A DNA stretch of 64,000 nucleotides, taken from assembly GCF_014653155.1 (NCBI RefSeq), contig NZ_BNAF01000018.1, positions 1-64,000 of the forward strand, read 5' to 3'. Source of the DNA: Sphingobacterium griseoflavum (GTDB taxonomy: Bacteria > Bacteroidota > Bacteroidia > Sphingobacteriales > Sphingobacteriaceae). This document shows, piece by piece, positions 52,550-60,274 of this stretch (positions within the stretch are counted from its first letter, which is position 1; each line of letters begins with the position of its first letter). The notes under the pieces were generated by a model. It was not told where the DNA came from. It saw only the letters and a program-made list of their open reading frames with translations, and ran no database searches. The position numbers and the translations under genes were made by a program.

Positions 52550-53365
52550 TTAAAATTTAAGATGTTTTACCGTCAACCCATTATTAATGAGTTGTTTGAG
52601 CGCATCGATACCGATGTTGAGGTGTGTTTCTACATATTTTGCAGTAACTGCCAGATCACTCTCCGAAGTTTTTACGCCCTCCGGCACCATGGGTTGATCA
52701 GATACCAGTAGTAACGCACCGGTGGGTATTTTGTTTGCAAAGCCCACGCTAAAGATCGTTGCGGTTTCCATATCCACCGCCATTGCGCGTATAGACTTTA
52801 AGTATTTTTTAAAAGCTTTGTCGTGTTCCCAAACGCGTCTATTGGTGGTATATACCGTTCCTGTCCAATAATCCCTTGAATAATCACGTATCGTTGTTGA
52901 AATTGCCTTCTGTAAAGCAAAGGACGGTAAAGAGGGGACTTCTTGAGGAAAATAATCGTTTGATGTCCCTTCTCCACGGATGGCTGCAATGGGGAGAATC
53001 AGTTCGCCAACAGGAATCTTTTTTTTCAGTCCGCCGGTTTTCCCTAAAAACAGAACAGCCTCTGGATTGATTGCCGAAAGGAGATCCATGACGGTTGCCG
53101 CCATCGGGCTGCCCATGCCAAAGTTGATTATGGTTATACCACCAGCCGTACAGGCCTGCATGGCTTTATCCTCGCCATAAATTGGGGCATGCTCATTCAT
53201 TTCAGAAAACATCTTGACATACTTTGAGAAGTTGGTGAGCAAGATATAGGGTTCGAATTCTTCCAGCGGGCATCCCGTATAGCGGGGTAGCCAATTGTTC
53301 ACAATGTCCTTTTTAGACTTTAACCCCGGTGTAATGGGAGTTTCTACAGTTTTCTTTTTTGTCAT
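52550..53365 (-). CDS. amn: AMP nucleosidase
   Basis: 271 residues of the nucleoside phosphorylase fold, hydrolysing AMP to adenine and ribose 5-phosphate. Motifs: GGITIINFGMGSPMAA (phosphate/ribose site), LGKTGGLKKKIPVGELI, AVDMETATIFSVGF and LLLVSDQPMVPEGVKT. The length fits the short Bacteroidota AMP nucleosidases, which lack the E. coli N-terminal domain. Upstream of the CBS gene by 49 nt, same strand. Confidence 0.85.
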   Translation of the reverse strand: MTKKKTVETPITPGLKSKKDIVNNWLPRYTGCPLEEFEPYILLTNFSKYVKMFSEMNEHAPIYGEDKAMQACTAGGITIINFGMGSPMAATVMDLLSAINPEAVLFLGKTGGLKKKIPVGELILPIAAIRGEGTSNDYFPQEVPSLPSFALQKAISTTIRDYSRDYWTGTVYTTNRRVWEHDKAFKKYLKSIRAMAVDMETATIFSVGFANKIPTGALLLVSDQPMVPEGVKTSESDLAVTAKYVETHLNIGIDALKQLINNGLTVKHLKF

Positions 53366-53427
53366 ACAGACTTGTTTATGTTAAACCTTCGGAATAGCCC
53401 AAGCGCGTATTCCATTTGCTACGATAC

Positions 53428-53456
53428 AAAAAATCCCTCAGCGCGCTGAGGGATTG
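53428..53456 (-). terminator. Terminator of clpP-clpX
   Basis: An almost perfect palindrome (aatccctcagcg/cgctgagggatt) with a run of six T on the minus strand, starting 3 nt past the clpX stop. Confidence 0.9.
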
Positions 53457-53458
53457 TA

Positions 53459-54709
53459 CTAAGCTACTTGGAGCTTCTTAATATCTGATTTTGCGAACTT
53501 CTTCTTGGCATATTCCAAATTAATATGCAGTACTTTATCACCGTCCTCATCCTTCGTCGTCGGTATCTCGAACATGGCATCCAACATAATGGCCTCACAA
53601 ATACTGCGCAAGCCACGGGCACCTAATTTAAATTCCCAAGCTTTGTCTACGATAAATCCGTATACATCCTTGTCGAAAACAAGTTCGACACCTTCATACT
53701 GAAACAACTTCATATATTGTTTAACCAAAGCGTTCTTTGGTTCTGTCAATATGTTCAGCAATGTGCCTTTATCCAAAGGATTTAAATAGGTAAGTACGGG
53801 TAAACGACCAATCAATTCGGGGATAAGGCCGAAGTTCTTAAGGTCTTGCGGCGTGATGTACTTATACAGATTGGTTAAATCGATTTCCTCATCATCTTCC
53901 TTCATTTTATATCCTACCGTTTGCGTGCGCAAGCGATTCGCGATCTTTTTCTGTATGCCGTCAAAAGCGCCACCACATATAAATAGAATATTGCTGGTGT
54001 TTACGGATATCATCTTTTGGTCCGGATGTTTACGTCCTCCCTGTGGCGGCACATTTACATTGGTTCCTTCCAAGATCTTTAGCAGCGCCTGTTGCACCCC
54101 TTCGCCTGATACATCGCGTGTTATGGAAGGATTATCGCTCTTGCGTGCAATCTTGTCAATTTCGTCGATATATATGATCCCACGTTCAGCTGCTGCAACA
54201 TCATAGTCGGCAGCCTGTAGTAGGCGGGTAAGAATACTCTCCACATCTTCACCAACGTATCCCGCCTCCGTTAGCACCGTGGCGTCGACAATACAAAAAG
54301 GGACATTAAGGATCTTCGCTACCGTTTTCGCCAGTAAGGTCTTGCCCGTACCGGTTTCACCAACGATAATTAAATTTGATTTTTCAATCTCGATTTCATC
54401 TTTGTCGACTTTTTGGTTCAACCGTTTATAGTGGTTGTATACAGACACCGATATGACCTTCTTTGCGTCATCCTGACCGATAACGTATTGGTCTAGATGC
54501 TGCTTGATCTCCATCGGACGCACAAGTTTCAACGTAGTTTGTAGTGACTTGCTTTTGCGTTGTTTCAGCTCCTCTGCTAAAATCTCACCGGCTTGCGTCA
54601 CACATCGGTCGCAAATATGAGCCCCATCGCCCGCGATAAGCATCTGCGCATCATTCTTACTGATGCCGCAGAATGAGCAACGGATGTCTCTGTTATTAAT
54701 CTTACTCAT
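53459..54709 (-). CDS. clpX: ATP-dependent Clp protease ATPase subunit ClpX
   Basis: Unfolds substrates and feeds them to ClpP. 416 residues: an N-terminal C4 zinc domain (CSFCG ... CDRC, 12-36), Walker A GETGTGKT, Walker B IIYIDEIDKI, sensor and C-terminal small AAA+ domain with GARGLRSICE. An IGF-type ClpP-binding loop is not clearly seen; VGYKMK is near where it is expected. Follows clpP after 11 nt. Confidence 0.96.
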   Translation of the reverse strand: MSKINNRDIRCSFCGISKNDAQMLIAGDGAHICDRCVTQAGEILAEELKQRKSKSLQTTLKLVRPMEIKQHLDQYVIGQDDAKKVISVSVYNHYKRLNQKVDKDEIEIEKSNLIIVGETGTGKTLLAKTVAKILNVPFCIVDATVLTEAGYVGEDVESILTRLLQAADYDVAAAERGIIYIDEIDKIARKSDNPSITRDVSGEGVQQALLKILEGTNVNVPPQGGRKHPDQKMISVNTSNILFICGGAFDGIQKKIANRLRTQTVGYKMKEDDEEIDLTNLYKYITPQDLKNFGLIPELIGRLPVLTYLNPLDKGTLLNILTEPKNALVKQYMKLFQYEGVELVFDKDVYGFIVDKAWEFKLGARGLRSICEAIMLDAMFEIPTTKDEDGDKVLHINLEYAKKKFAKSDIKKLQVA

Positions 54710-54720
54710 TGATTAATTTG

Positions 54721-55419
54721 TTATTTTACATCTTTTTTCGGCAATAATACCTCATCAATCATACCAAACTCTTTTGCTTCAGCCGCTTTCATCCAATAAT
54801 CTCGATCGGATGACTTTTCTACCCACTCGTACGACTGTCCGGAGTGTGCGGAAATGATGCTATATAATTCCTCTTTTAGTTTCAGCATCTCTCTCAAGTT
54901 GATCTCCATATCGGACGCTACACCCTGTGCACCGCCGGAAGGTTGGTGGATCATGACGCGAGAATGTCTTAACGCCGCGCGTTTCCCTTTCGCTCCGGCA
55001 ACTAAAAGGACAGCACCCATTGAAGCAGCCATCCCCGTACAGATCGTTGCCACATCCGGTGATATGTACTGCATCGTGTCATAGATACCCAAACCGGCGT
55101 AAACACTTCCTCCTGGCGAATTTATGTAAATCTGTATATCGCGTTGCGCGTCCGTGGATTGCAAAAAAAGAAGCTGCGCCTGCACAATGTTTGCAACTTG
55201 ATCATTGATGCCGTCACCCAAGAAAATGATACGATCCATCATCAACCGCGAAAAAACGTCCATTTGCGCCACATTCATTTGGCGCTCTTCGATAATGTAG
55301 GGCGTCAGGTTTGTTGGCATATTTCGTTGAACACGGGAAATATAACTATCTACGTGCTGGCTGCCAATACGGTGATGTTGAATGGCATATTTTCTGAATT
55401 CGTTTTTATCTATGTTCAT
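54721..55419 (-). CDS. clpP: ATP-dependent Clp protease proteolytic subunit ClpP
   Basis: 232 residues, with the triad S133 (GMAASMGA), H158 (VMIHQP) and D207 (SSDRDYWM). INSPGGSVYAGLGIYD is the substrate-binding strand. The N-terminus is some 30 residues longer than mature E. coli ClpP and may be a propeptide. With clpX it forms a typical clpP-clpX operon. Confidence 0.96.
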   Translation of the reverse strand: MNIDKNEFRKYAIQHHRIGSQHVDSYISRVQRNMPTNLTPYIIEERQMNVAQMDVFSRLMMDRIIFLGDGINDQVANIVQAQLLFLQSTDAQRDIQIYINSPGGSVYAGLGIYDTMQYISPDVATICTGMAASMGAVLLVAGAKGKRAALRHSRVMIHQPSGGAQGVASDMEINLREMLKLKEELYSIISAHSGQSYEWVEKSSDRDYWMKAAEAKEFGMIDEVLLPKKDVK

Positions 55420-55476
55420 CGCTGTTGTTTTTCAGTTTTCTAAAAGACTAATATAAAATTATAATTTCAATCTAAC

Positions 55477-55944
55477 CTACAAATTAACTGCCGAATTGTA
55501 ATTTGGCAGTTCCTTTAAAAAATAAAAGCTGCTTTTTACAAAGTCGATTTTGCAGTAATAGTGCTCCATACCGTTACTAACCAAAAGCAATGGTATTTTG
55601 TGGATACTATTGTAGTTCGCGATTTGATGGAAAACACTTTCGGTAATTTTGACAGTTGGTGCCTTGAACTCTGCCAAAAGTATCTTTTCCCCTCCGTTGT
55701 TGTAAATCAATAAGTCGCTACGCTTCCTTAAGGTGTTTAATTTCAACCCTCCTTCGATTTGCATCAATGCTTTCGGATATTGTTTATGGGTGTGCAGGTA
55801 ATGCACCCAATGCTGCCTCACCCACTCTTCTGGTGTCAGTACCAAGTCTTTCTTTCTCAATTCGTCGAAAATAAAGAGCTTGTCTGCTTTTTGGGTAATT
55901 TTCGTTAGATAGGGGGGTAAGTTTAACGGAAATGGCTCAAACAT
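55477..55944 (-). CDS. Small PD-(D/E)XK nuclease-like protein (HSDR_N type)
   Basis: 155 residues from the ATG at 55944; an extension to 55977 would cross the promoter. It resembles the N-terminal nuclease domain of type I restriction R subunits (HSDR_N), standing alone. The motif residues of the PD-(D/E)XK fold are visible: E64 (QIEGGL), D77 (RSDLLIY), and E92 and K94 (LLAEFKAP). No methylase, specificity or helicase gene is near. Role unknown. Divergent from holA, upstream of clpP on the same strand. Confidence 0.75.
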   Translation of the reverse strand: MFEPFPLNLPPYLTKITQKADKLFIFDELRKKDLVLTPEEWVRQHWVHYLHTHKQYPKALMQIEGGLKLNTLRKRSDLLIYNNGGEKILLAEFKAPTVKITESVFHQIANYNSIHKIPLLLVSNGMEHYYCKIDFVKSSFYFLKELPNYNSAVNL

Positions 55945-55947
55945 GTA

Positions 55948-55978
55948 CAAAAATACGATAATTAGGTGTGCTAACAAA
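55948..55978 (-). promoter_or_regulatory. Promoter of the HSDR_N-like gene, leaderless type
   Basis: On the minus strand TTTG (55978-55975), exactly 19 nt, TATTTTTG (55955-55948). The ATG begins 3 nt beyond, at 55944. Confidence 0.7.
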
Positions 55979-56013
55979 ATTTGTTCATCCGTGTAAGTAC
56001 AACGGAAAAATTG

Positions 56014-56021
56014 TACTTTCG
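56014..56021 (+). promoter_or_regulatory. Putative -7 box of holA, leaderless type
   Basis: TACTTTCG, a one-base variant of TAnnTTTG, 6 nt before the ATG at 56028. No TTG at the normal -33 distance. Confidence 0.4.
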
Positions 56022-56027
56022 TATGCT

Positions 56028-57038
56028 ATGAATGTGAGTACGATCCTTGCCGATATCAAGAAAAGAAAATTCAGTCCCGTGTACCTATTGCATGGCGACG
56101 AATCCTACTACATCGATCTGATTAGTACTGCCCTTGAGCAACAGGTATTAACCGAAGCACAAAAAGGGTTTGACCAAACCGTTCTTTACGGTAAGGATAG
56201 CAGTATTGTAAATATTGTGAGCGCGGCTAAACGTTATCCTATGATGAGCGATCATCAGCTAATCCTGATCAAGGAGGCACAGGATTTGAAGTGGAAGTCG
56301 GAGGAAGAATTGTTATTGAGGTATTTGGAAAACATCACCCCGAGCACTATTCTGGTCGTCGCTTATAAGTATGGTAAGTTTGATAAACGGAAGAAAATAT
56401 ACAAAGCCTTTGAAAAGGTGGGGACGGTCGTTGAATCTGCCAAGTTGTATGAAAATAAGGTGGGTGAATGGATTATGGATCAGTTTCGCGCGGCGCATCG
56501 AAGTATACATCCACAGGCTGCAGCGATGATGGGGGATTATTTGGGGACAGATCTTGCGAAAGTAGCCAATGAGATTGACAAGCTGCTGCTGAACGTGCCC
56601 AAAGAAGAGGAGATCCAAGCTATTCACATTGAGCAAAACATTGGAATAAGCAAGGATTTTAATGTGTTTGAACTCCAATCAGCTTTGGCCAAACGCAATG
56701 CCTTGAAAGCGATACAGATCGTCGACTATTTTGTTGCCAACCCCAAGTCCAATCCTTTACCTATGGTGATCGGAAATTTGGGTACCTATTTTACAAAGAT
56801 CCTGAAGTATCATTATCTGCCCGACAAAGCGCCACAGGTTGCGGCCAAGCAGCTCGGGGTGCACACGTTCTTTTTAAAGGAATATGAAGCGGCGGCTCGA
56901 AACTTCAATCGGAAAAAGACGTTTGATATCATCCATCATTTAAGCGCGTATGATTTAAAAACCAAAGGGATGGATATTGGGCCGTATACGGACAGCGCCG
57001 ATATCCTCCGCGAACTGGTTTATAAAATTCTTAACTAA
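56028..57038 (+). CDS. holA: DNA polymerase III delta subunit
   Basis: Clamp-loader subunit that opens the sliding clamp. 336 residues from ATG 56028 (MNVSTILADIKKRKFSPVYLL), with the typical LLHGDESYYIDLI, a long helical middle and QIVDYFVANPKSNPLPMVIGNLGTYF (in parts). An in-frame start at 55968 precedes the promoter and is rejected. The stop codon overlaps that of the convergent AI-2E gene (CTAA at 57035-57038). Confidence 0.9.
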   Translation: MNVSTILADIKKRKFSPVYLLHGDESYYIDLISTALEQQVLTEAQKGFDQTVLYGKDSSIVNIVSAAKRYPMMSDHQLILIKEAQDLKWKSEEELLLRYLENITPSTILVVAYKYGKFDKRKKIYKAFEKVGTVVESAKLYENKVGEWIMDQFRAAHRSIHPQAAAMMGDYLGTDLAKVANEIDKLLLNVPKEEEIQAIHIEQNIGISKDFNVFELQSALAKRNALKAIQIVDYFVANPKSNPLPMVIGNLGTYFTKILKYHYLPDKAPQVAAKQLGVHTFFLKEYEAAARNFNRKKTFDIIHHLSAYDLKTKGMDIGPYTDSADILRELVYKILN

Positions 57039-58321
57039 TTATTGTCTCTATTTTTCTTAGGTACATCTTGCTGCGGTAGGTTTTCATAGGGGTTGTTCTC
57101 CGCCTCATGAATCTCCTTATAGCGCACAGTTGTTGTCGGTGCAGGCTCATCGTTATCGATTTCAATATCGATCTTCACTTTCTTCTCCATTTTTGGCTTT
57201 CGGACAATGCCCCATTTGATCAGTAGCTCTTGTGTTGCATTAATCTTCAGGTGCTCTTTTTCCGGCTCACCAATCAAAAAGCCAAAAGCCTGCATAGAAG
57301 GGATAGCGTCAAATATGACCTTGATGGTAGCCGTAAGTGGTAGCGCTAGAATTAATCCAGGTAATCCAAAAAGCATACCCCCCAATAAAATTGCTATAAT
57401 GGCCATTAATGGGTTTATGCTCACTTTGCTGCCCACAATGTTCGGTGTAATGATATTTCCCTCCAAAAATTGAACAACCTGAAACCAAGCAATTACCCCT
57501 ACGGCATACCAAGCACTGTCCTTGACAGCCAATGCAAATAAAGCAGGGAGAATCGAGCCTATGGCAATTCCGATATAAGGGAGTAACATAAGAAGCGATG
57601 CCAATGTTCCAAAGAACCATGCATAGTCTATACCCATAATCATCAACCCGATGGTATTTAAAATGGCGACGATTCCCATTACAGTGACCAATCCCAATAA
57701 GTAGCTCTGTACGACTGTATAAATTTTATTTAATGTTTCATGTACCTTCGATTGGGGTGTGCTTTTAAAAGCTTTGAAGAAGAACTCCCGAAAGAAGTCG
57801 CGATAGTAGAGCAGGAAAAAGCTAAATAGAGGAACTAAAACAGTTCCGGCAAGTATATTTCCTATGGATCCGAACGTGGCGGAGGCCATGGCCCCTGCAT
57901 TGGATAGCATCTTATTTCCTTGGTCGCGCAATTGATCCATCATAGTGTTGCGCTGCACGTTAAATGTTGTTTCCACCCAGCGTTGGGCGCGATCCAGTAC
58001 AGACATTACTTTATTTGTTATCGCGGTGGCATCCTTTCCAATGATGATACTTTGGTGTACAATAAACCATCCAATGAAATAGAGGACAGCTATGGCCACG
58101 ATGACGGATAAGATGGCTGCTGTCGCTTTTCCTAGACGAATTCGCTCGAACAGACGTGCCAATGGATAAAGGGAGATGGCAATCAGTATGGAAAAGAGCA
58201 GCGGAATAAGTACGGTCTCTGTCGCATACATGAATCCCAACAGTAGCGCCATGGCGAAAAGGCTTGCTGCCAAATCAATCGCATAAGGGATTTTTTTTGA
58301 GTCATTCTTCATGAAAAACAT
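57035..58321 (-). CDS. AI-2E family transporter
   Basis: 428 residues with about eight membrane helices in the AI-2E/PerM pattern, with the characteristic PYIGIAIGSILPALFAL and IITPNIVGSKVSINPLMAIIAILLGGMLFGLPGLILALPLTA (in parts). The C-terminal 70 residues are cytosolic and charged. Family members export small molecules or ions; the substrate is unknown. Start 58321 or, equally, 58312. It follows the MFS gene by 16 nt, so the three minus-strand genes 60268-57035 form an operon. Confidence 0.88.
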   Translation of the reverse strand: MFFMKNDSKKIPYAIDLAASLFAMALLLGFMYATETVLIPLLFSILIAISLYPLARLFERIRLGKATAAILSVIVAIAVLYFIGWFIVHQSIIIGKDATAITNKVMSVLDRAQRWVETTFNVQRNTMMDQLRDQGNKMLSNAGAMASATFGSIGNILAGTVLVPLFSFFLLYYRDFFREFFFKAFKSTPQSKVHETLNKIYTVVQSYLLGLVTVMGIVAILNTIGLMIMGIDYAWFFGTLASLLMLLPYIGIAIGSILPALFALAVKDSAWYAVGVIAWFQVVQFLEGNIITPNIVGSKVSINPLMAIIAILLGGMLFGLPGLILALPLTATIKVIFDAIPSMQAFGFLIGEPEKEHLKINATQELLIKWGIVRKPKMEKKVKIDIEIDNDEPAPTTTVRYKEIHEAENNPYENLPQQDVPKKNRDNN

Positions 58322-58337
58322 TTTTGTTGAACAACAG

Positions 58338-59510
58338 TTAAGTAGCAGTTTTGTTTTTCCAATTCCAAAAGATAATATAGAAGAAGGCGGATAGGATAAT
58401 GAGGCTATTGACTATAAAAATGGATGGGATGCGGCTTAAATGATCGGCATACACGTAGCCGGCTAACAGGGCGCCGCCACCGATTCCTATTTCCAGGGCG
58501 ATATACATGGTGGCCATCGCTTTACCGCGATGCTGCGGCAGGCTTAGGTCTATGGTCCATGCGTTGACTGCCGGCGACAACACACCGGTGCCTATACCAT
58601 AAATTATTGCGCCCAAGATCAGGCCTTCTACGGATTCTCCTAAACCAATTATTAGCACAGCCAGCGCAACGATAAAGACGCCAACGACCATCACTTTTAT
58701 TCGGCCATATCGATCGGCTACTTTTCCGGAAACAAAACGAATCATGATGGAAGACAGTGTGTAGGCTGTGAAAAACAACCCCTTGTTGCCTATCCCCAAA
58801 TGTTCACTCCAGTCGGGGATCAACGTCAATATAACACCATAGCCCGTATAGGATAACAAGGTAACGATTGCTGCGGGGAGGACACGAAATTCCAGTACCT
58901 CGTCGCGTCTGATTTGAAGCATGGCCAGCGAAAAAGACTCCTTGCGCGGCAATGTCTCGCGCATATTAAGAACAATGACGATAGAAAGTACCGCGAATAG
59001 TGAAGAGCTGTAGAACATAGGATTTATCCCATAGTTCTGCGCTATGTAGCTACCAATTGCTGGGCCTATTGCCCCACCGATGCTGAAACATAGCCCGTGC
59101 ATACCCAAGGCTTCGCCCCAACGATTTTGCGGGATTATGTCCGCCACATAAGCGGAAGTAGCCGTGGGTTTGAAGCCGGTCGAAAAGCCATGTACGAGGC
59201 GTAAGAGAAAGAAGAAGGCCACAGAGCTGACGACGGGATACAGGAAGCCGCAAATAAAACACACCACCGACCCTACAGCCATAACCGGGACCCGGCCCCA
59301 GCGGTCTGTGAGCTTGCCACTGAAGGGTCTGGAGATCCCGGCGGTCAACGTGAATAGAGCAATGATAAGCCCTTTGTGTTCGCCGCCACCCATCTTGCTC
59401 AAATGATTTGGTAGTTCGGGGATGATCATATTAAAGCTCGCCGAAAAGAGAAGCGAGCTTAAGCACAGCAGGGCAAATGGTACCGTGTAAATCGATGTCG
59501 GATGGCCCAC
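58338..59510 (-). CDS. MFS transporter
   Basis: 390 residues, twelve predicted membrane helices, with the MFS loop motif GKLTDRWGRVPVM between helices 2 and 3 and GKVADRYGRIKVM repeated in the second half. Substrate unknown (drug or metabolite export). The GTG start at 59510 is preferred: it follows the upstream stop (59513-59515) by 2 nt and has an AAAGGGAG ribosome-binding site, rare in this window. The in-frame TTG at 59552 lies inside the rRNA methyltransferase gene. Confidence 0.88.
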   Translation of the reverse strand: MGHPTSIYTVPFALLCLSSLLFSASFNMIIPELPNHLSKMGGGEHKGLIIALFTLTAGISRPFSGKLTDRWGRVPVMAVGSVVCFICGFLYPVVSSVAFFFLLRLVHGFSTGFKPTATSAYVADIIPQNRWGEALGMHGLCFSIGGAIGPAIGSYIAQNYGINPMFYSSSLFAVLSIVIVLNMRETLPRKESFSLAMLQIRRDEVLEFRVLPAAIVTLLSYTGYGVILTLIPDWSEHLGIGNKGLFFTAYTLSSIMIRFVSGKVADRYGRIKVMVVGVFIVALAVLIIGLGESVEGLILGAIIYGIGTGVLSPAVNAWTIDLSLPQHRGKAMATMYIALEIGIGGGALLAGYVYADHLSRIPSIFIVNSLIILSAFFYIIFWNWKNKTAT

Positions 59511-59512
59511 TG

Positions 59513-60268
59513 CTATGCTCCCTTTAACTGCTGTCGAGCCAGTTCCGCGCAAAAAATAGTGGCCGCTACAGCCACATTCAGCGATTCGGCTTGGCCGATA
59601 CGCGGAATTGTTACGGCGTGATCGATCTGACGGATCAAGGATTCGCGGATGCCGTTTCCTTCGTTTCCCATGATAATCAGCCCAGATGATCCAAAATCGG
59701 TGTCGTAAATAGATGTTCCATCAAGCAACGCACCAAAAGTCGGCATTCCGGTATCTCTTATGAATGTTGGGAGATCCGTATAGGTAACCGTGACACGCGA
59801 TAGTGACCCCATGCTAGCTTGTACGACCTTCGGATTGTATGCGTCAGCCGTACCCAGCGAGCAGATGATATGTTTTATCCCGAACCATTCGGCGGTGCGA
59901 ATGATCGTTCCCAGATTCCCCGGATCTTGAATGTCATCAAGCAATAGACTGTGTTGGTGCTGAATACGATTCAAGTCCAGCACGTGTTCGTCGGGCAGAT
60001 GAAACAAAGCGACAACACCTTGTGGGTTGTTCAATAGCGATATTTTCTGTAATTCCTTGGCGCTAACTGTCACACATTTTATTTTCTGCGGTAAATTGTC
60101 CATTTTTGCCTCAGCTTCCGCAGTGGCATAGAGGCTATGGATCTTGTAACTGGATGATATAAATTCCAATACAGACTTCAGGCCTTCCACCAAAAAAAGA
60201 CCATGTTGTTTGCGAAATTTTTTGTGCTGCAATGACGTTGTTAAACTAATTTGCGCTTTTGATAACAT
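59513..60268 (-). CDS. TrmH/SpoU-family RNA 2'-O-methyltransferase
   Basis: 251 residues. N-terminal substrate-binding domain (1-95), then the SPOUT knot with motif 1 DIQDPGNLGTIIRTA, motif 2 IIMGNEGNGIRE and motif 3 AESLNVAVAATI. Likely methylates rRNA or tRNA ribose; the exact site is unknown. It starts 6 nt from the divergent tamL ATG and is followed by the MFS gene. Confidence 0.9.
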   Translation of the reverse strand: MLSKAQISLTTSLQHKKFRKQHGLFLVEGLKSVLEFISSSYKIHSLYATAEAEAKMDNLPQKIKCVTVSAKELQKISLLNNPQGVVALFHLPDEHVLDLNRIQHQHSLLLDDIQDPGNLGTIIRTAEWFGIKHIICSLGTADAYNPKVVQASMGSLSRVTVTYTDLPTFIRDTGMPTFGALLDGTSIYDTDFGSSGLIIMGNEGNGIRESLIRQIDHAVTIPRIGQAESLNVAVAATIFCAELARQQLKGA

Positions 60269-60274
60269 TGCTTG

